DNA of 64,000 bases from Acanthopleura granulata (lineage: Eukaryota; Mollusca; Polyplacophora; Chitonida; Chitonidae), in the NCBI GenBank assembly GCA_016165875.1, contig JABBOT010000008.1, forward strand, positions 387,001-451,000. The letters are read 5' to 3'. The notes under the pieces are model-generated. The model worked only from the letters and a program-made list of their open reading frames with translations. It did no database searches and was not told where the DNA came from. A program made the position numbers and the translations under genes. The number at the start of each line of letters is the position of its first letter. Position 1 is the first letter of the stretch. Shown here in pieces: positions 1-14,400 of this stretch.

Positions 1-2441
1 ATGCTCTCATTAGGCACTCAGGATGATTACCCAGGTGGATGTCAAGTTTGTAAGTCATCACTCTGGTAAAAAATAATGTCTTTCAAAATGGACGCCATAT
101 GAGGATACTGTGCTGTGTAAAGCAAAGCAAGAATCATCAGATTTTGTAATTTTGAGTGACAATGGACACCTGTTTGCTTTGTATGTTATCATATTTGGTT
201 AGCGCATGCAAACAGACAGTTAGTACTTAACTTAACATTTATATTTCAGAATCACTGCCCTTGGTTTCCTGAGTAGCACTTTGCATATCATGCCTAAAAT
301 AGCACCTCTTTCATTGAACAGACTTCTAATAATTTGTGTCTTTAATTTGGTATCATTGCAAAAGTACAGTGGGGTCAGTGGGCTTGACACATTCTCCGAC
401 TAACATTAGAAAGTTATGTTTAAAAAAGCTGAATGTTGGACGTGGAGTTTAGGAGGATAATTGAGCTTTTTCATTTTCGTAGATGTACTAAACGAACAAA
501 ATGTCAGAAGACCAAACACATGGCTACATTGGATCCAATTTCTTGCAAACTGCCACTTCCAGTATAATGTTCCTGTTGATGAGGCTTTCTTAACAGAAGC
601 AGAATCTCCAACAACCATGAACTCGAGAATGTTGAGAACTTCATCATAAAGGCAGATCAGTTCATCTGACAGGAATAAAAAACGATCAGCTTTAGATCAC
701 ATCTGCCCGCAGGTGGCACGACAACCCGAGACAACAAAAATGGCTCAAGCAAATGTGTCTGCATTTATCCCCAAAGTATTTACAACAAATGTGTTTTCCT
801 AAACTCTGGCTTTTCCTTCAGCCAGTACATGTACTCTGAATCTTAGGTAAACCCAACTTTGCTCAGTGAACATTTGCCTGGATATTTTCATTGGTGACAT
901 CTGCCTCTGAACATCCGTTGATGATGATCTGGATTTGTCACAATAGAAGCAAATGATACAACAGATGTTGTGTGATGTGTTCTGGACACCGCACCATGGC
1001 AGTGCTAGAGGAAACTTTGTTTGCTAGCTGGTGACTTATTACAGCTTAGTAATAGAATTTTGTGACAAGATTCTAGCATCAATGCAGATGTCTTTGACAG
1101 AACAGTTTTCAAGATCTTGGCCAATTGCCATTGCAAGTTAAATCTAATATACAAGTCATTATCATGACAATTATTGGTGTATATCAACAGTTTCTTCCAC
1201 ATCAGTTCACTGGTTTTGCAGTACAAAGGTTGGTCTCTTTAGATCCAGTATTGACCAAGTGCTTCTGGACACGACGCTTTGGAATTGCACAATACAGACT
1301 GAGGACTGTTATCACTGTATTGTTACCACCAGCAGGAGCAGGAAGGACTGACATCCTACCAAGGTGCCAGAGAAGATCCCCCTGTCTACAATCACAACGT
1401 GGTTGATCTTAAATTTGATTTATTCTTCTACATCATTTGCTCCATTGATAACTTCTTAGGGCCTTTGACTCCAGCTGAAGCAGTTTTGGGATGTACGATA
1501 AGTCAGGGTTTCTGTATGTGAATCCCTTAGTGAGAGGAATTGTCTGGGAGAATTCCCAAGTATGTGTACTGGTGAGCCAAGCTGCCGAAATGCACATTGT
1601 CATGTGAAAAGTATTCTAACTTCACCTCCAGCACATCTACTTGCTCATATGATGCCAAAACAATGCGCCTACATGTAGGACCCAGTTTAACCATGGAACT
1701 GTCTGTGGCCACATTGCTCATGTGGAGTATGTTGATGCCACCCATTGTGTCAAGTTATCTTTCCTACTCTGCATAAAATATCTTTTCATTGCCTGCTTTT
1801 GAAAATTATATTCGTTTTCTGTATTGTCACACAAAAACATTTTATATATTCAGTGGAGTGTTGTATAGAAAAATAAACATTGTCAAAAAGAGGACTAACT
1901 GGTACTTTTGGCCGCCATTTTGTTTTTTGCAATTTTTGATACTTTTGTGGTCAATGTGGAACTGATATCCACCCTTGTGATATTATATATGACCCATAGA
2001 ACATCTCAGGCTGGTTGGTTTGTTTGTAACAGAGAGATGCCATCAAATGACAAAATAGCCTGTGTTGACTGGCTGACTAAGTAGCTTTGCGAATTGCCTA
2101 AGTCATGAAGAATGGCTGTAGACCTGAATTATGTAACAGACCAAAAGGCTGGTTTTGTGATGTGTATTTCTTCACTTTTCAGACCATTTTTTGTTAGCAT
2201 TGATTCCTGGTATTTAAATTATAACATTAGATTTTGATCTGACAGACCTGACTGAGCCTTACCCTTGTGTATTGCCACATATTGTTTCAATGTATATCTT
2301 TTCATGAACTCCACCATGCCTCAAAGCCAAAGTTGATTAGCATGTGTCAAGCTGGTATTTTATGTATATAAAGGAGTTTATCAAACAAGGATTTGTTATG
2401 GTGTACTAGATTTTGTTGACAATTTCACCATCTGTTTTTAG
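1..2441. other. OFD1 upstream/intron sequence, no confident exon
   Basis: This should be intron and possibly exon sequence of OFD1, because the first clear OFD1 exon begins at 2442 and the N-terminal ~200 residues of the protein are missing. Bases 1-47 are open in one frame and are followed by a good donor (GTAAGT at 48). That reading ends in phase 1, however, while the next recognised exon needs phase 0, so either an exon in between was missed or 1-47 is not coding. No other convincing exon, RNA gene or repeat was found here. Confidence 0.4.
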
Positions 2442-5400
2442 CTGGCGCGGTTCAAGGAGAATGATCTAAGCAGAATGAGACTTGAGGAAAAAGAGACTTG
2501 TAGACAAGAGGTTGAACGGGCCAGATTAGAGGTATGTAAACATCTTGGTTCAAAAGATTATACTTATGGATGTGTTTTAAGGAAAACCGTTTTCAGAAGC
2601 CCTTTAATTTGTGAGATAAACACATGAATTGTATACGAAGCTGTAATTTGGTTGTGGAGCAGCTGAAATTACTTGTCAACATTTTTTCACATTTTATTTG
2701 CTTAAGTTCCTCAGGTTTTTTTTTCCATATACATGGGCATTTGTTGAACATATGGATAATGTAATTACACTTTATTTTGTGCGTGCTGATTATAGCCTGG
2801 CTGCTACACACAGGCTTTTCTGAAGTGTCCAGAAGCCATGCTTTACTGATAAAGTGCAGGTTTGGGGGTTATGATACCTGACACATACCCCGCCTAATGA
2901 CAATACATGATGTAATTTCATTTATTTCTGCTTGGTTGTCATGGAAACTAATATACATAGTATTATATGTATATCGTTTGTGCAGATGGAGAAAACCTAT
3001 CGTGCAAGAGCAGATGCACTCGCAGAAAGGGAAAGAAATGCTCTGAAAAGAATGGAGAAAGAGCAAGAGGTACTCATGACTATTTTTCCCTTGTAGTCCA
3101 TCTCATGGTTTTATGGTTTCATTATACTCTTGCTGGAAATCCAAAGGGCCTTGGCCAACTCCATTTCAGTAGCAGAGCCCTTATAATAGAAATTTGAAAA
3201 TGCACAGGTTCTGCTATAAATTCATGAGATAAAGTAGAATCACGAGTGGGTCTAATTTCTAGGAAGACATAATTTTTGCCAAAAGGCTTTCTGTAAAATA
3301 TACTTGAGTGAAATGTCATCACACTGTGAATATACAAAAATTTTAGTGAATGTAGTGTATGGTTTTGAAATAGCCTACTGTTGCATTTGTGTGCAGATCC
3401 AGAGCCGAGAGGTTTACACGCAGAGACAGACAGTATTACAGGAGATAGAGGCGGTAAGGCAGAGAGAAGCTCAGGTCAGGAGAGAGGCAGAGGCATTACA
3501 AAGGTACATGTGAGGTCTTGGTCAGTCATTTCAGGAATTCTGATACAGTGTGTCATGCACTCTTGTGAGGTTTAGAGAACCCGACAGATTGACAGTTGTT
3601 CTGAGTTGATATACTTATGGTAGTCGTTGTTCTATGAAGCTACTTTACTTTTATTTCAGAACTTAGTAGACAACAACCTATTTGCGAAAAAGTGTGATCA
3701 GACTTTATGAGATATTCTGACTTTCATGTCTGGATAAGAACTCATTAGAGTTTATGGAGTGCCCACGAGTCTCAGTATCTCTTAACCGCCTGATGGCCTG
3801 ATGGTTAAAGCATCCGTCTCTAGGTCGGGAGATCTGGGATCAAACCCGTGTCGAGTTATAACAAAGACTTTGAAAATGGTACTTGTTGCTGCTTCGCTTG
3901 GCATTCAGTACTGAGAGGTTAGAGCAAAGAAACAGGACTGGTCGGCACGGTGTCAGTTTAATGTGACTGGGTGGGGTGTCATGTCTGGTGTCTTGAGCAT
4001 GATGCTCTAGTGGCAGCAGCACTTTGGTGACATGGACTGGCCCTGCTAGTATACATATACATTCTTGTTGTGTTAACTTCTGCTAAATTGTAAGTAATGT
4101 TTGGACTGTTAGCTATTGTAGATCTTTCTGCTCTAATAATCTCACATTCATTGTTGTAAATGAAAATAGTCAACAACGTTATGTTACTCCACGATGATTG
4201 ATTGACAGAGAGAAGCAGCTGTCGGATGAGAGGATCCAGAGTCGAGAGGAGGCAATTAGGAAGCGAGAGGCAGAGCTTAATAAGGCTCAGCGCGAGTACG
4301 ACCAGAGGCTGGAAAATGACATGACACAGTAAGTTTCACAGGACCAGTATTATGTTGAATAAGAAATTATCATCCGGTATAAAGTTATTATCCTTTACAA
4401 TTAGATCAGGTGGTGTTATTTATGGTAGTATCAGGTGAGAAATCAGGTGTGTATAGATTTCCCTGTATGTGTATATGGAGATGTATGGGTAGGATAAGAC
4501 CTGAACAGGTGTTCATCCCATATTGACTCAGGCGAGATTGTTCAGGAATAAGTTGGCCAAAGTCAAGTATTCATCGAAACACAAAGGCAGTGTTTAGATC
4601 TGCTTATGTCTGCATTAAAAGAAGCTCTGATTCATTTATTAGACTTTGAATAAATATGTGTAAAAGCGTAAAAAAACAGAAGTTTAAATAACTCTTGAAT
4701 TTTTGCCACCAGCTTTTGGTTATATACTGATGTTTTCATGAAATAGTTATTATAATTTTCTTTTCACACATATTCATCATATTGCAAACACAACCATTTA
4801 CTTATTTTCTTTTCAGATTTAAAATGGAAGAGCAGACAAAGTTTCTGAAACACACCCAAAATTTAGAAAAAAGAGAAGCAAGATTAAGAGGTTGGTTTTA
4901 AGTCTTTATACACTAGTGAAATCTTTAGGTAATCAAAATATATATAAATTTACTGAAATGTTATTGATAATGAATTCATATCAGCAAGGAGGGCGGTTTC
5001 CTCCTACCATAATGCTAGCTGCCATTGTGTAAGTGAAATATTCTTGAGTATGGCGTAAGACACCAATCAAATAAATGAATAAATATCAGTGAGGTTAAAA
5101 GAAATATTAAGTCAGTCGTCTTGTGGTGTATATATGCCTTGCTGGCATGTTACAGTGCACGGATGCCTCTGACAGAAGAGGCAGCTCTTGAGTTCCATTA
5201 GTATTCACCACAGTGATACACGTATATAACTGGTTTTGCGCATATTATTCATACACAAGTGTATAACAGGGTGATTTATTTTTTGTACTTTTTCACATAC
5301 TTTTTGCAGAGGAGGAAAAAGTTGTTCGTGAAGAGAAAGAGCAAATACAAATTCTGAAAGATGACTTACGAGACAAGACTTCTGCGGTAAATAGACTAGA

Positions 5401-8400
5401 GGTGGGTGGAGAGGCTTTCATTATTTGCACCTTACTGTGGAAGACAGCAGGGCCATCAAGATGTGGTTTTATTAGTAGTAATGATTGTTATTCCAAAATG
5501 AAGGTTTAAATTGTCCTCTGCAGTTTATGTGAATTTGTCTGTCTCATAAAACAAGGTCGGTATTTCTGTATAAAATAGCACTAATCCAGCCAAAGCAGAT
5601 CTTACACTTGGCATCTGTTATACGTAATGCTTTCTTGTTTTTTCTTTTTAGCAGGTAATTAAAAGTTTCAGCATAGGCTTCAGATAACATGTCCAAGTCT
5701 TCATGCTGCACAAACAATATATGTGGTATTACATTTATATATATTTGTGACAGACGTTGTGTTTATTTGTACGTTGCGTTTATTTGTGACAGACGTTGTT
5801 ACAAGAGACCAAGAGTAGAGAAGTAGCAGCATCGTGTGCCAATGAGACTCTGACTGCCAGGATAAGGGAGGTAACTATGTATTAGACACACCAATAGACT
5901 TCATATTTAACTGTGTGTTCACAATCAGATAATCAGAGATTACTCAGCGAAATTTTCTGGAAGAATCCTGTACCTTATTGACTAACAGAATAAAGCTAAC
6001 CACTTGCATGGTTGAGTTTTCTGTGAGCTATTTTTTGTGTGTGTGTGTTTGGAGGAGGGGGGTTTAAGTGTGCACATGGCTAGATGAAGTGCTGTAGTTT
6101 TTCATTTCTGATGCTGCCAGAATTTAAAAGAATTTTTTAATATGTGGTTACATTACCTATTAAAAGCTATTTGTTGTTCATCCATTTTAAAAATAATGTA
6201 TATATGCCCACCATCACAATTTGGAACTGTCTGACACGTCAGTGATGTGTTACTTCACTTCTTTACAGATGTCTGATTACAGTGCATTAAGAGAGGAAAA
6301 CTTCAGAATGAAAGCAGAAATAGAGACACTTAAAATGTAAGTATAAGTAGATTGATATTCATCCTTGGGTGTCTTGTGGTTAATGTTGAAACGCTACATG
6401 TATGAAAGTCTGTATCAGAAATATCAGCGTGCTATACCAAAGCAAGTGATTCATTACCCAGTGGGTCTTACGCCTGCTTAGATGGCACTGGCTCACTGAG
6501 ACTGTCAGGCCCTTGACGGATCAGAATGCATGTTCAAATCCAGCTCTGGCTTCCTTATCTGAGTCAGCTTCCTCACAAAGAGCATTGGTTGACTTTGAAG
6601 TCCTCCATCTATAAACCGTGCGTCAGTCATGTTGACAAAAATTCATTATCTCAGTGTTAGGCTCCAATCTGTTAGATAAATAAATGTATCTTACCCAGTA
6701 AACAATATTTTGTTTGTGTCAACAAATGTTTATCAAGACAGTAATTTAGTAAGCGGAAAGTTGGTCACAAGTATGTGCATATTTTCATAGTAAGCTGTAT
6801 TTGAATGAAGAAAATGTTATCTCTGACTGTAAAGATAAAGAGTTTGACATACATTATAAACTCTGATGTGAAGAATTTGCATTGAATATGACTGTGAATA
6901 AAGAAATTATTAATTAATTAATAAATTGTTTTATGTTTGTCATTTTCTGTCCTCAAGGCGTTTGAATGAAATGACACAATTATACACCAAGTCTCAAACT
7001 GGTAAGTTGAAGTATTTCTACCTGTAAAGCTTTTCGCAATCATGACAGTCAAAATTTTGCCCATTTTACAGCCTGTGTAATTGACACATGATGTGCTTGA
7101 TATTTGGTTTTCACCTGAATGTTTTTCACCAAACAAGGGTTAGTGGTTTTCCCCACGAATAAAATAAATGAATAACTACTCAGTTTAATATGCCTTAATA
7201 TATTATTTGACATCATGCAAGCACTGTTTTGTTTTTAGTTATGTTATAGAAAATTTTGCAGCAATGATCTAATTTCTCCCAGCTCTAGGTGAGGTGGGCA
7301 TGAATGTGGCTCAGCACCGGGCACACGATACCTCCCTCAGGGGCATACTCAGGGACACAAGGGTGGAGCATAGTCCACACAGAAACCAGACTGATATTAC
7401 AGTTAACAGAGAAGTAAGTAACCACTATCAACATTTAACATCCAGGCACTCTGGATGTGTTTGATACATAGATCAACATATGGAAGTGTTTCTTGAATTA
7501 TCCTAATTGGGCCTGGCTGACAATTATCCTGAGACAAATTAAAGTGTATTTTTTTTTTCTCTGGAGAACTGCAGATGGCCATGGGTTTCCCTCGAGCTCT
7601 ACCCAGTTTCATTCCGCCATAAGATTGGCGGCCGTCACATGAGTGAAATGTTCTCAAGGAGGGCATAAAACACCAATCAAATAAGTAAATAAATAAATTT
7701 TCTGTAGAGACATCGGTCTTCTTAATATTGCATAGGGTCAAATTAGTGGAGAGGCTGGGAATATCTTTGGCTTTAAAAAAGAAAATGATAGCATATTGAA
7801 AACTGTAATTGTTCAACATGTTCCCTATGTGAATTTCAGCAAGATGTTCATGTGTCAGGAATTTACTGTAATCATATATTCTTTAGTGTACATTTAGGGT
7901 TAAAGTTCCCAGACTCAAATTAGGTCAACGGCTAAGTTGCACATGTTGTTTTGAAGTTTGTTCAGAAGATGGAATGATATCGGAGTAGAAGGTAGAATGA
8001 TATCGGAGTAGAAGGTTGAATGATATCCGAATAGAAGGTAGAATGATATCCGAGTAGAAGGTAGAATGATATCTGAGTAGAAGGTAGAATGATATCCGGT
8101 GGGAAAATGTTTCAGCACAAAAAGTAATATTTTATGACATCTATTTGCTGTTAAAATGCCTTGTTTTGGGTGAAAATTTGGTTTCATAAGCACCATATAT
8201 AGACATATCATTTGACACAGGTGTATAGATGTAATCAAAAACTTTTTTGGTGTCATATGTATATTTTTGTCGTCGTGTTTTTTCTTTCAGGTAGAGCACA
8301 ACAGAGAGCTTCTGCGACAGTTTGAGCAGTCGACGCTGCAGCAGAAGGAGATGTACAATGAAATGATGGACCTGAGACAGCAGCTGCACCTCACACAACA

Positions 8401-11400
8401 AGGTAAACCTACCTGTAGCTGGCTTCTAACAGCCGTATAGTACACGCTCATGTAACGAGGGACATGGCTGCAAATGGTTATAGTAAAACTTGCTCTTGTG
8501 TGGTATAATGGATCTTAGATGTGGCCTGAGCACATTTGCAAGAAAATGTATCATAAATACAAATTTTTAACTAATATTTCTGCTTAATATTTCAGCTTTA
8601 AATAATGAAATCTACAGGAAACCAAGATCTAACAAGCCAGAGTAAGTAGAGTTAAGGTTACCCTCCACAGAAATATTTTACATTGATACAGAAATTATTC
8701 TTCAGCAGACAGCAGTGGAAACCGCCATTGAAGATTTACTAGTGTCTGTTGTTTTGCTTCCTTCATTTTATTTCCACTCTTTGGGAGGTTTAATAGTTTA
8801 AGCATTTCTGGTCTTGGATGTTCGAGCACAGGATGGATTTTATTATGTTGTAGACAGTATACTTACTACAATGTTAAAACATAGCTCTTCGTTCACCTTT
8901 TCCTTCTTGTGATGCCAGTGGAGGTGATGACAGTGGTCCCTCCGTACTTTCTGACGATTGGTCAGAACTGAAGGAGAGGAAGGAGAATAGAATCAAACAG
9001 AGTGATATGTTGCACCGGTATGAGGATAATGAGGTTTACAATGATGTGGACATTGGTGGAGAGATGATGGCTCCGCCCAGAAGGCTGAACTATGAGGAGC
9101 TGTCTGAGGATGATGGCTGTCAATCAGACCCTGTCTCTGGAGATGTGGTGGCCGAAGCAAAGTACAGGCTGAAGAGTTTAGAAAGGGAAGCTGAGGTATG
9201 TAAAATCTTTCTAAGGCTTCTGGCATTAAAAAGCATACTTATTTTAAACCAAAATATATTCATTTAATGATCAGAGATGTAAATTGCCTGATCTATTTTT
9301 GGAGAGTGTATTCTTTCTGCATGGGAGCTTATGGCGAACTGTATTTCAACCATTTATTTTCTGATTTGATGAAACAAAATGAAAAGTGTTACTGTAGACA
9401 AGGAGGAAGTCTGGAGTGCAGGGCTAGATCTATAAGCTTATGGTATTGTATTTGGAAGAGTTTTGTGTGACTGCAAGGTGAGTATAAATTGAGCAGGTTT
9501 GAAGGACTTTTCTTTCTTTGTTTTGTTTTTTTCATTTTGATTTCAGTATTTAGTTTCTTCAGCTGTTGAACACAAATCACTGATCTTCATGTTGGTTTTG
9601 TTTCCGTAAGAATTTGGAGCAAGCGTACCAAGATTTCCAGTACAGATTAACAAATGTCCATGCTGTCTCAGGGGGTACAGGCAGATCACCTGCCAAAAAA
9701 TCACTACCTACATTTGCAGAGGAGCTGACTAAACAGGCTGGTATGTTGGGTTTTAAATATTGGACTGTGGAACATGTTATGTGTAACTCATTACAACTGT
9801 TCACAATGGGCCTAAAAATGGTACTGTGTAAGTGACCTAGAATTAAATGTAATAAAATACTACTTTTGGTTCTGGAAGTTTTGTAGGATACCATCCTGTC
9901 TTCCAAGCTAACTTCACACTTCCTTCCAAGACAAGTATAACTCCCAGAATCAGGAAAAGTGGGCAATTTAGTTATGGATGAAACTTCAGGTCATCTACAG
10001 TATTAGATTAATATTAATATTCAACTGGCTGTTTGCCAATGTGGATATTCCTGTCACCCTCCTATACATCCAGCCTCCTGGTGTGACTGTATGGTTCCAG
10101 GTATACAAAGGCCTCTGTACGGCCAGGTGACAGCCTCCCCTATCCCCACAGTGAGAGAGGACCACAGCCTTATCTCCTCCACCCCCTGCAAGCAGACCAG
10201 GCAAAGACGGGATTCTAATGGTAAGCCTGGACGGATTGTGTACAGATTTCATGATTGGACACAGGATCCTTGCAGTGAGTCTGCATAGGTGCTGTCCATA
10301 TTGCATGTCATGTTGGTGACACAGTTGTGCAGCAGAAGTTTTGATGATGAGAAAGTCTTCGCAGTCTCTGACTACTTGTACATGTGTGTACGTCATGTAG
10401 TCTAATTCCTCAACTGTATCACATATGAAAGAGCAACTCTCTGTGCAGTTAATGCCCCTTAATTTGAATTTCGGAGACAAAACTACAACAGTGTGATTGG
10501 CTTGGTTAATTTCAGGGATTCGCAAAAAGGTATGGTTTTACCACTCAACACAAAATAATGCCTTCAGAATACACTCTTTGCAGATGTGTGAAAAGGAAAA
10601 ATTATTGACTGTAAAAAGAAATACAGTTGTATAAATTTGACAGGAATAGTGACAGCAACAGGAATATATGTGAAATGTCCACAGATACTTTCCCTCAATT
10701 TTATGTAAGATCTCAAATAAAGAGGATAGTCTTCTTAGACCTCCACTGGAGCCCAAGATATATGACCAATGACACACATGTACCTTTGTCATTGTAATTG
10801 TGCACAGGGATTTAATAATAGTAATGCGCATTAGTCATAATTATTCTTAATTTATTAGTTGTACGTATATTGTACTTTGTGTATACACATGTCAGATTTC
10901 GTGAACGTAGTTTATGTGTTACAGACAGTTTATCAGAACTGAACGCACCAAGGTTTGCCAGAGGGACAGACAAAATGAGGGACGAGGTTGTGGGAGGTTC
11001 AGCTGTTCATATCGCTGACCTGTCACAGGACAATTTGAGGTGAGCACTCATTGGTGGCTGTAGAGGTTAGAAAACATTCAGTGATTTTGGCAATGCTGTC
11101 CAAGTAATCTTTTTTCCTTGCCATTTCATCTGTGACAGGTAGTTTCCCCTTTGTGACAAAAACTACCTGCTTGATGTTTCTCTTATCACATCTTATATTG
11201 GCATCATGAATGCATTCTTGGGAGAACTCCTGTAGAAATTCCAAGACTAAGAAAGATCGTGCACCCAGTTATCAGCCATTGGCACATTGATATTCACCAC
11301 AGAAATGAAAGCTGCCAATAAAAAAGTCCTTATCCTTGGCTTTGAAGTGCACGGAACAAAAGTGAATGATATATTGGCTAAGCAAAGTGAATGTGATTTA

Positions 11401-14400
11401 CACTCAGTAGTCCCAACGTGCAGTGATGTGACAACGACAACATATGCAATCGTTACATGTTTCCAAACCCCATGATTCTTGCACAAGGTTGAGTGACCTT
11501 ACTGGTTGACCACTGAAAGGAGTCTGGGAGAACAAAATGACTTGTATGTATTACAGAGGTGATGTCTTGACGTAGGCCTGACGAAGGAGGCTACAATTTA
11601 GAATGTTACTTTGCACATTCTGGTAATACACATTCTCAGCCCACAGATTTTGAGGTAACAAAAAGCTTTTCAAATAGCTGTATGTCAATCAAATCAACTT
11701 GTGCTTTGCTTACTTTGGTTACTTCACACACTTCTGTCTATCTTTTTCTTGATTTTTGCTCATTAATGTGATTGTTTTTTTTTTTTGTTTTTTTTTTTCA
11801 CTTTTGTAGTTTTCTACCATTTCTTATTTACTCTCTCTCCAAATGGTGAAGTCTTTTTGTTCAGCACATGTACAACGTATATGATTATTGCAGTGATAAT
11901 GATTTTGTTTGCAGTAAGGCTGACCTGGAGCGTGACAGGTCAAATCTGATCACCATGGCAGATCTAGAGGCCAGGCCGGGCTCACCCAGTGTTGTTGTTG
12001 TACCAGGCTCAGATTCCTCAGGCTCCAAACCAGGTATCTACAGATGTGCTCAGTAATGACACCTATACAGTAAAACTGCTGTGTGAACAGCATTTGTTAT
12101 GGCGAGATTTGGTACTGTTTCATTTATTAAAATTTATTATTATTAAAAGCCTTTCAAGTTTCAGCCTAAAATATGTGAAATTTTATTCTAGACTTGAAAA
12201 ATGTTAGGTTTGTAATCATTCATGATCCTTGGCATTGGGTAGATGTACTGGAAGGTGGATAATCTCACGCTGTTCTTGGCATTGGGTAGATGTACTGGAA
12301 GGTGGATAATCTCACGCTGTTCTTGGCATTGGGTAGATGTACTGGAAGGTGGATAATCTCACGCTGTACTTGGCATTGGGTAGATGTACTGGAAGGTGGA
12401 TAATCTCACGCTGTACTTGACATTGGGTAGATGTACTGGAAGGTGGATAATCTCACGCTGTACTTGGCATTGGGTAGATGTACAGGAAGGTGGATAATCT
12501 CACGCTGTACTTGGCATTGGGTAGATGTACTGGAAGGTGGATAATCTCACGCTGTACTTGGCATTGGGTAGATGTATTGGAAGGTGGATAATCTCACGCT
12601 GTACTTGGCATTGGGTAGATGTACTGGAAGGTGGATAATCTCACGCTGTTCTTGGCATTGGGTAGATGTACTGGAAGGTGGATAATCTCACGCTGTTCTT
12701 GGCATTGGGTAGATGTACTGGAAGGTGGATAATCTCACGCTGTACTTGGCATTGGGTAGATGTACTGGAAGGTGGATAATCTCACGCTGTACTTGGCATT
12801 GGGTAGATGTACTGGAAGGTGGATAATCTCACCCTGTACTTGACATTGGGTAGATGTACTGGAAGGTGGATAATCTCACGCTGTACTTGACATTGGGTAG
12901 GTGTACTGGAAGGTGGATAATCTCACACTGTTTTTGGCATTGGGTAGATGTACTGGAAGGTGGATAATCTCACGCTGTTCTTGGCATTGGGTAGATGTAC
13001 TGGAAGGTGGATAATCTCACGCTGTACAGTTCATTGTGAATGCAAGCTTATTCCTTATTTATAAAAGGCCATTTATCATTTTAAGATTGTGGAGTACAAA
13101 AAAAAAAAGGGCAGGAAAGTCCTAAATGCAGTGGTCCCATATCAGGCTGGCATGTTGTAAAATAATTTATATATGTATCTACTAAAAATTTTGGATGACG
13201 AGAAAGGAAAGGTGATTGAGGGAATCTATGCTTAATATTAGAATGTTAAAGGCGTAACGTATGTATTTGTATAAAAATTGGATGTTTTTGGATACAATAT
13301 GCTAGTAACTGATCAACAATGTGTAGCTATTGCCCATGAGATAATCAGCAGTTTTTAATGTAATGTTCTGCATGTGTTTTATTTTCAGAACTCTCATCAA
13401 AGTTTCACCTGCCTGACGGGAACGAAGACAAGAAAATAGTAGAAACAAATGTTGGTTTTTTACAACCAGTAGTCTCCCTTGATCAAGCCTGGCAGATAGG
13501 TAAGTCTCCAATTTGTTTATAACTTATACAATACACTACTAATGACTCGTGTAATACACTACCTGAAATGAACATAAATTTTATTTTTGCACAGTACTTA
13601 ACACACTTCCTCTTCATCAAGCACCATGCATGGTAGGCAATGTTGATGAATGTACATCATCCAAGATGGTTGTTGAACATTTCAGGATCAAACAAGAACA
13701 CAGACGAAGACCAAAGAATCAAGGAGGAAGACGAGAAGAAGAAAGCTGAGGATGATGAACGACGGAGGAAAGAGGAGGAGGAGGAGGAGGACAGACGATG
13801 GGAGGAGGAGAGGAGACGAAAAGAGGAAGAGAGGAAGAAGCGAGAACAGGAGGAGTGGGAGAGAGAACAGCAAGAGCTTGAGAAAGTCCGAGGGGTAAAG
13901 GTCAAATTTCGTGTGGATGTAGCAACCACTTCTAAATCACTGGTGCTTGGGGGCGTTATAGTCTTATCATTACTTTTAAGCATGGCTTTGAGGTCATTAA
14001 AATATGTGTAGTAAGAAATACATTTAAAATCAGCATGTTGGCAATGAGCAGACATTGAGCAGTGTGAACATGATCAGTGTAATGCTCAATGAATGCCAGG
14101 ACATAGTCTGGTTTGGGTCGAGGGGGGGGGGTGAACAGTCGGAATGTGAAGCTTAATTTAGATATAAAAAGGAACTATTCAGTGGAAAAGGTGGGGTTTT
14201 TTGAGAGGGGGGTGTTTTTGTTTTTTTTTCAACTCAGGGGAAGCTTTGCTCTTTATCTGTATATTTGCAATATAATGTACAAATTCCACCTATATCTTAG
14301 AAAAGCAATAATGATTGAGATAATAATACATTTGACAAGTTTGGCTGTGAAACCTTTCCCTGCAATGCAAAAGTAAGAATTTCAGCAATATACATTCTGT

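Noticed and set aside
461..649. Open frame of 62 codons on plus strand
   Set aside because: No recognisable domain, no match to the missing OFD1 N-terminus, no supporting splice phase.
12226..13025. CRISPR-like array
   Set aside because: The 47-bp units abut with no unique spacers, and the DNA is eukaryotic; it is a minisatellite. The same applies to the 37-, 56- and 86-bp arrays.
13657..14055. Antisense Ser-rich open frame
   Set aside because: It is the shadow of the Glu/Arg-rich OFD1 exon 13686-13894.
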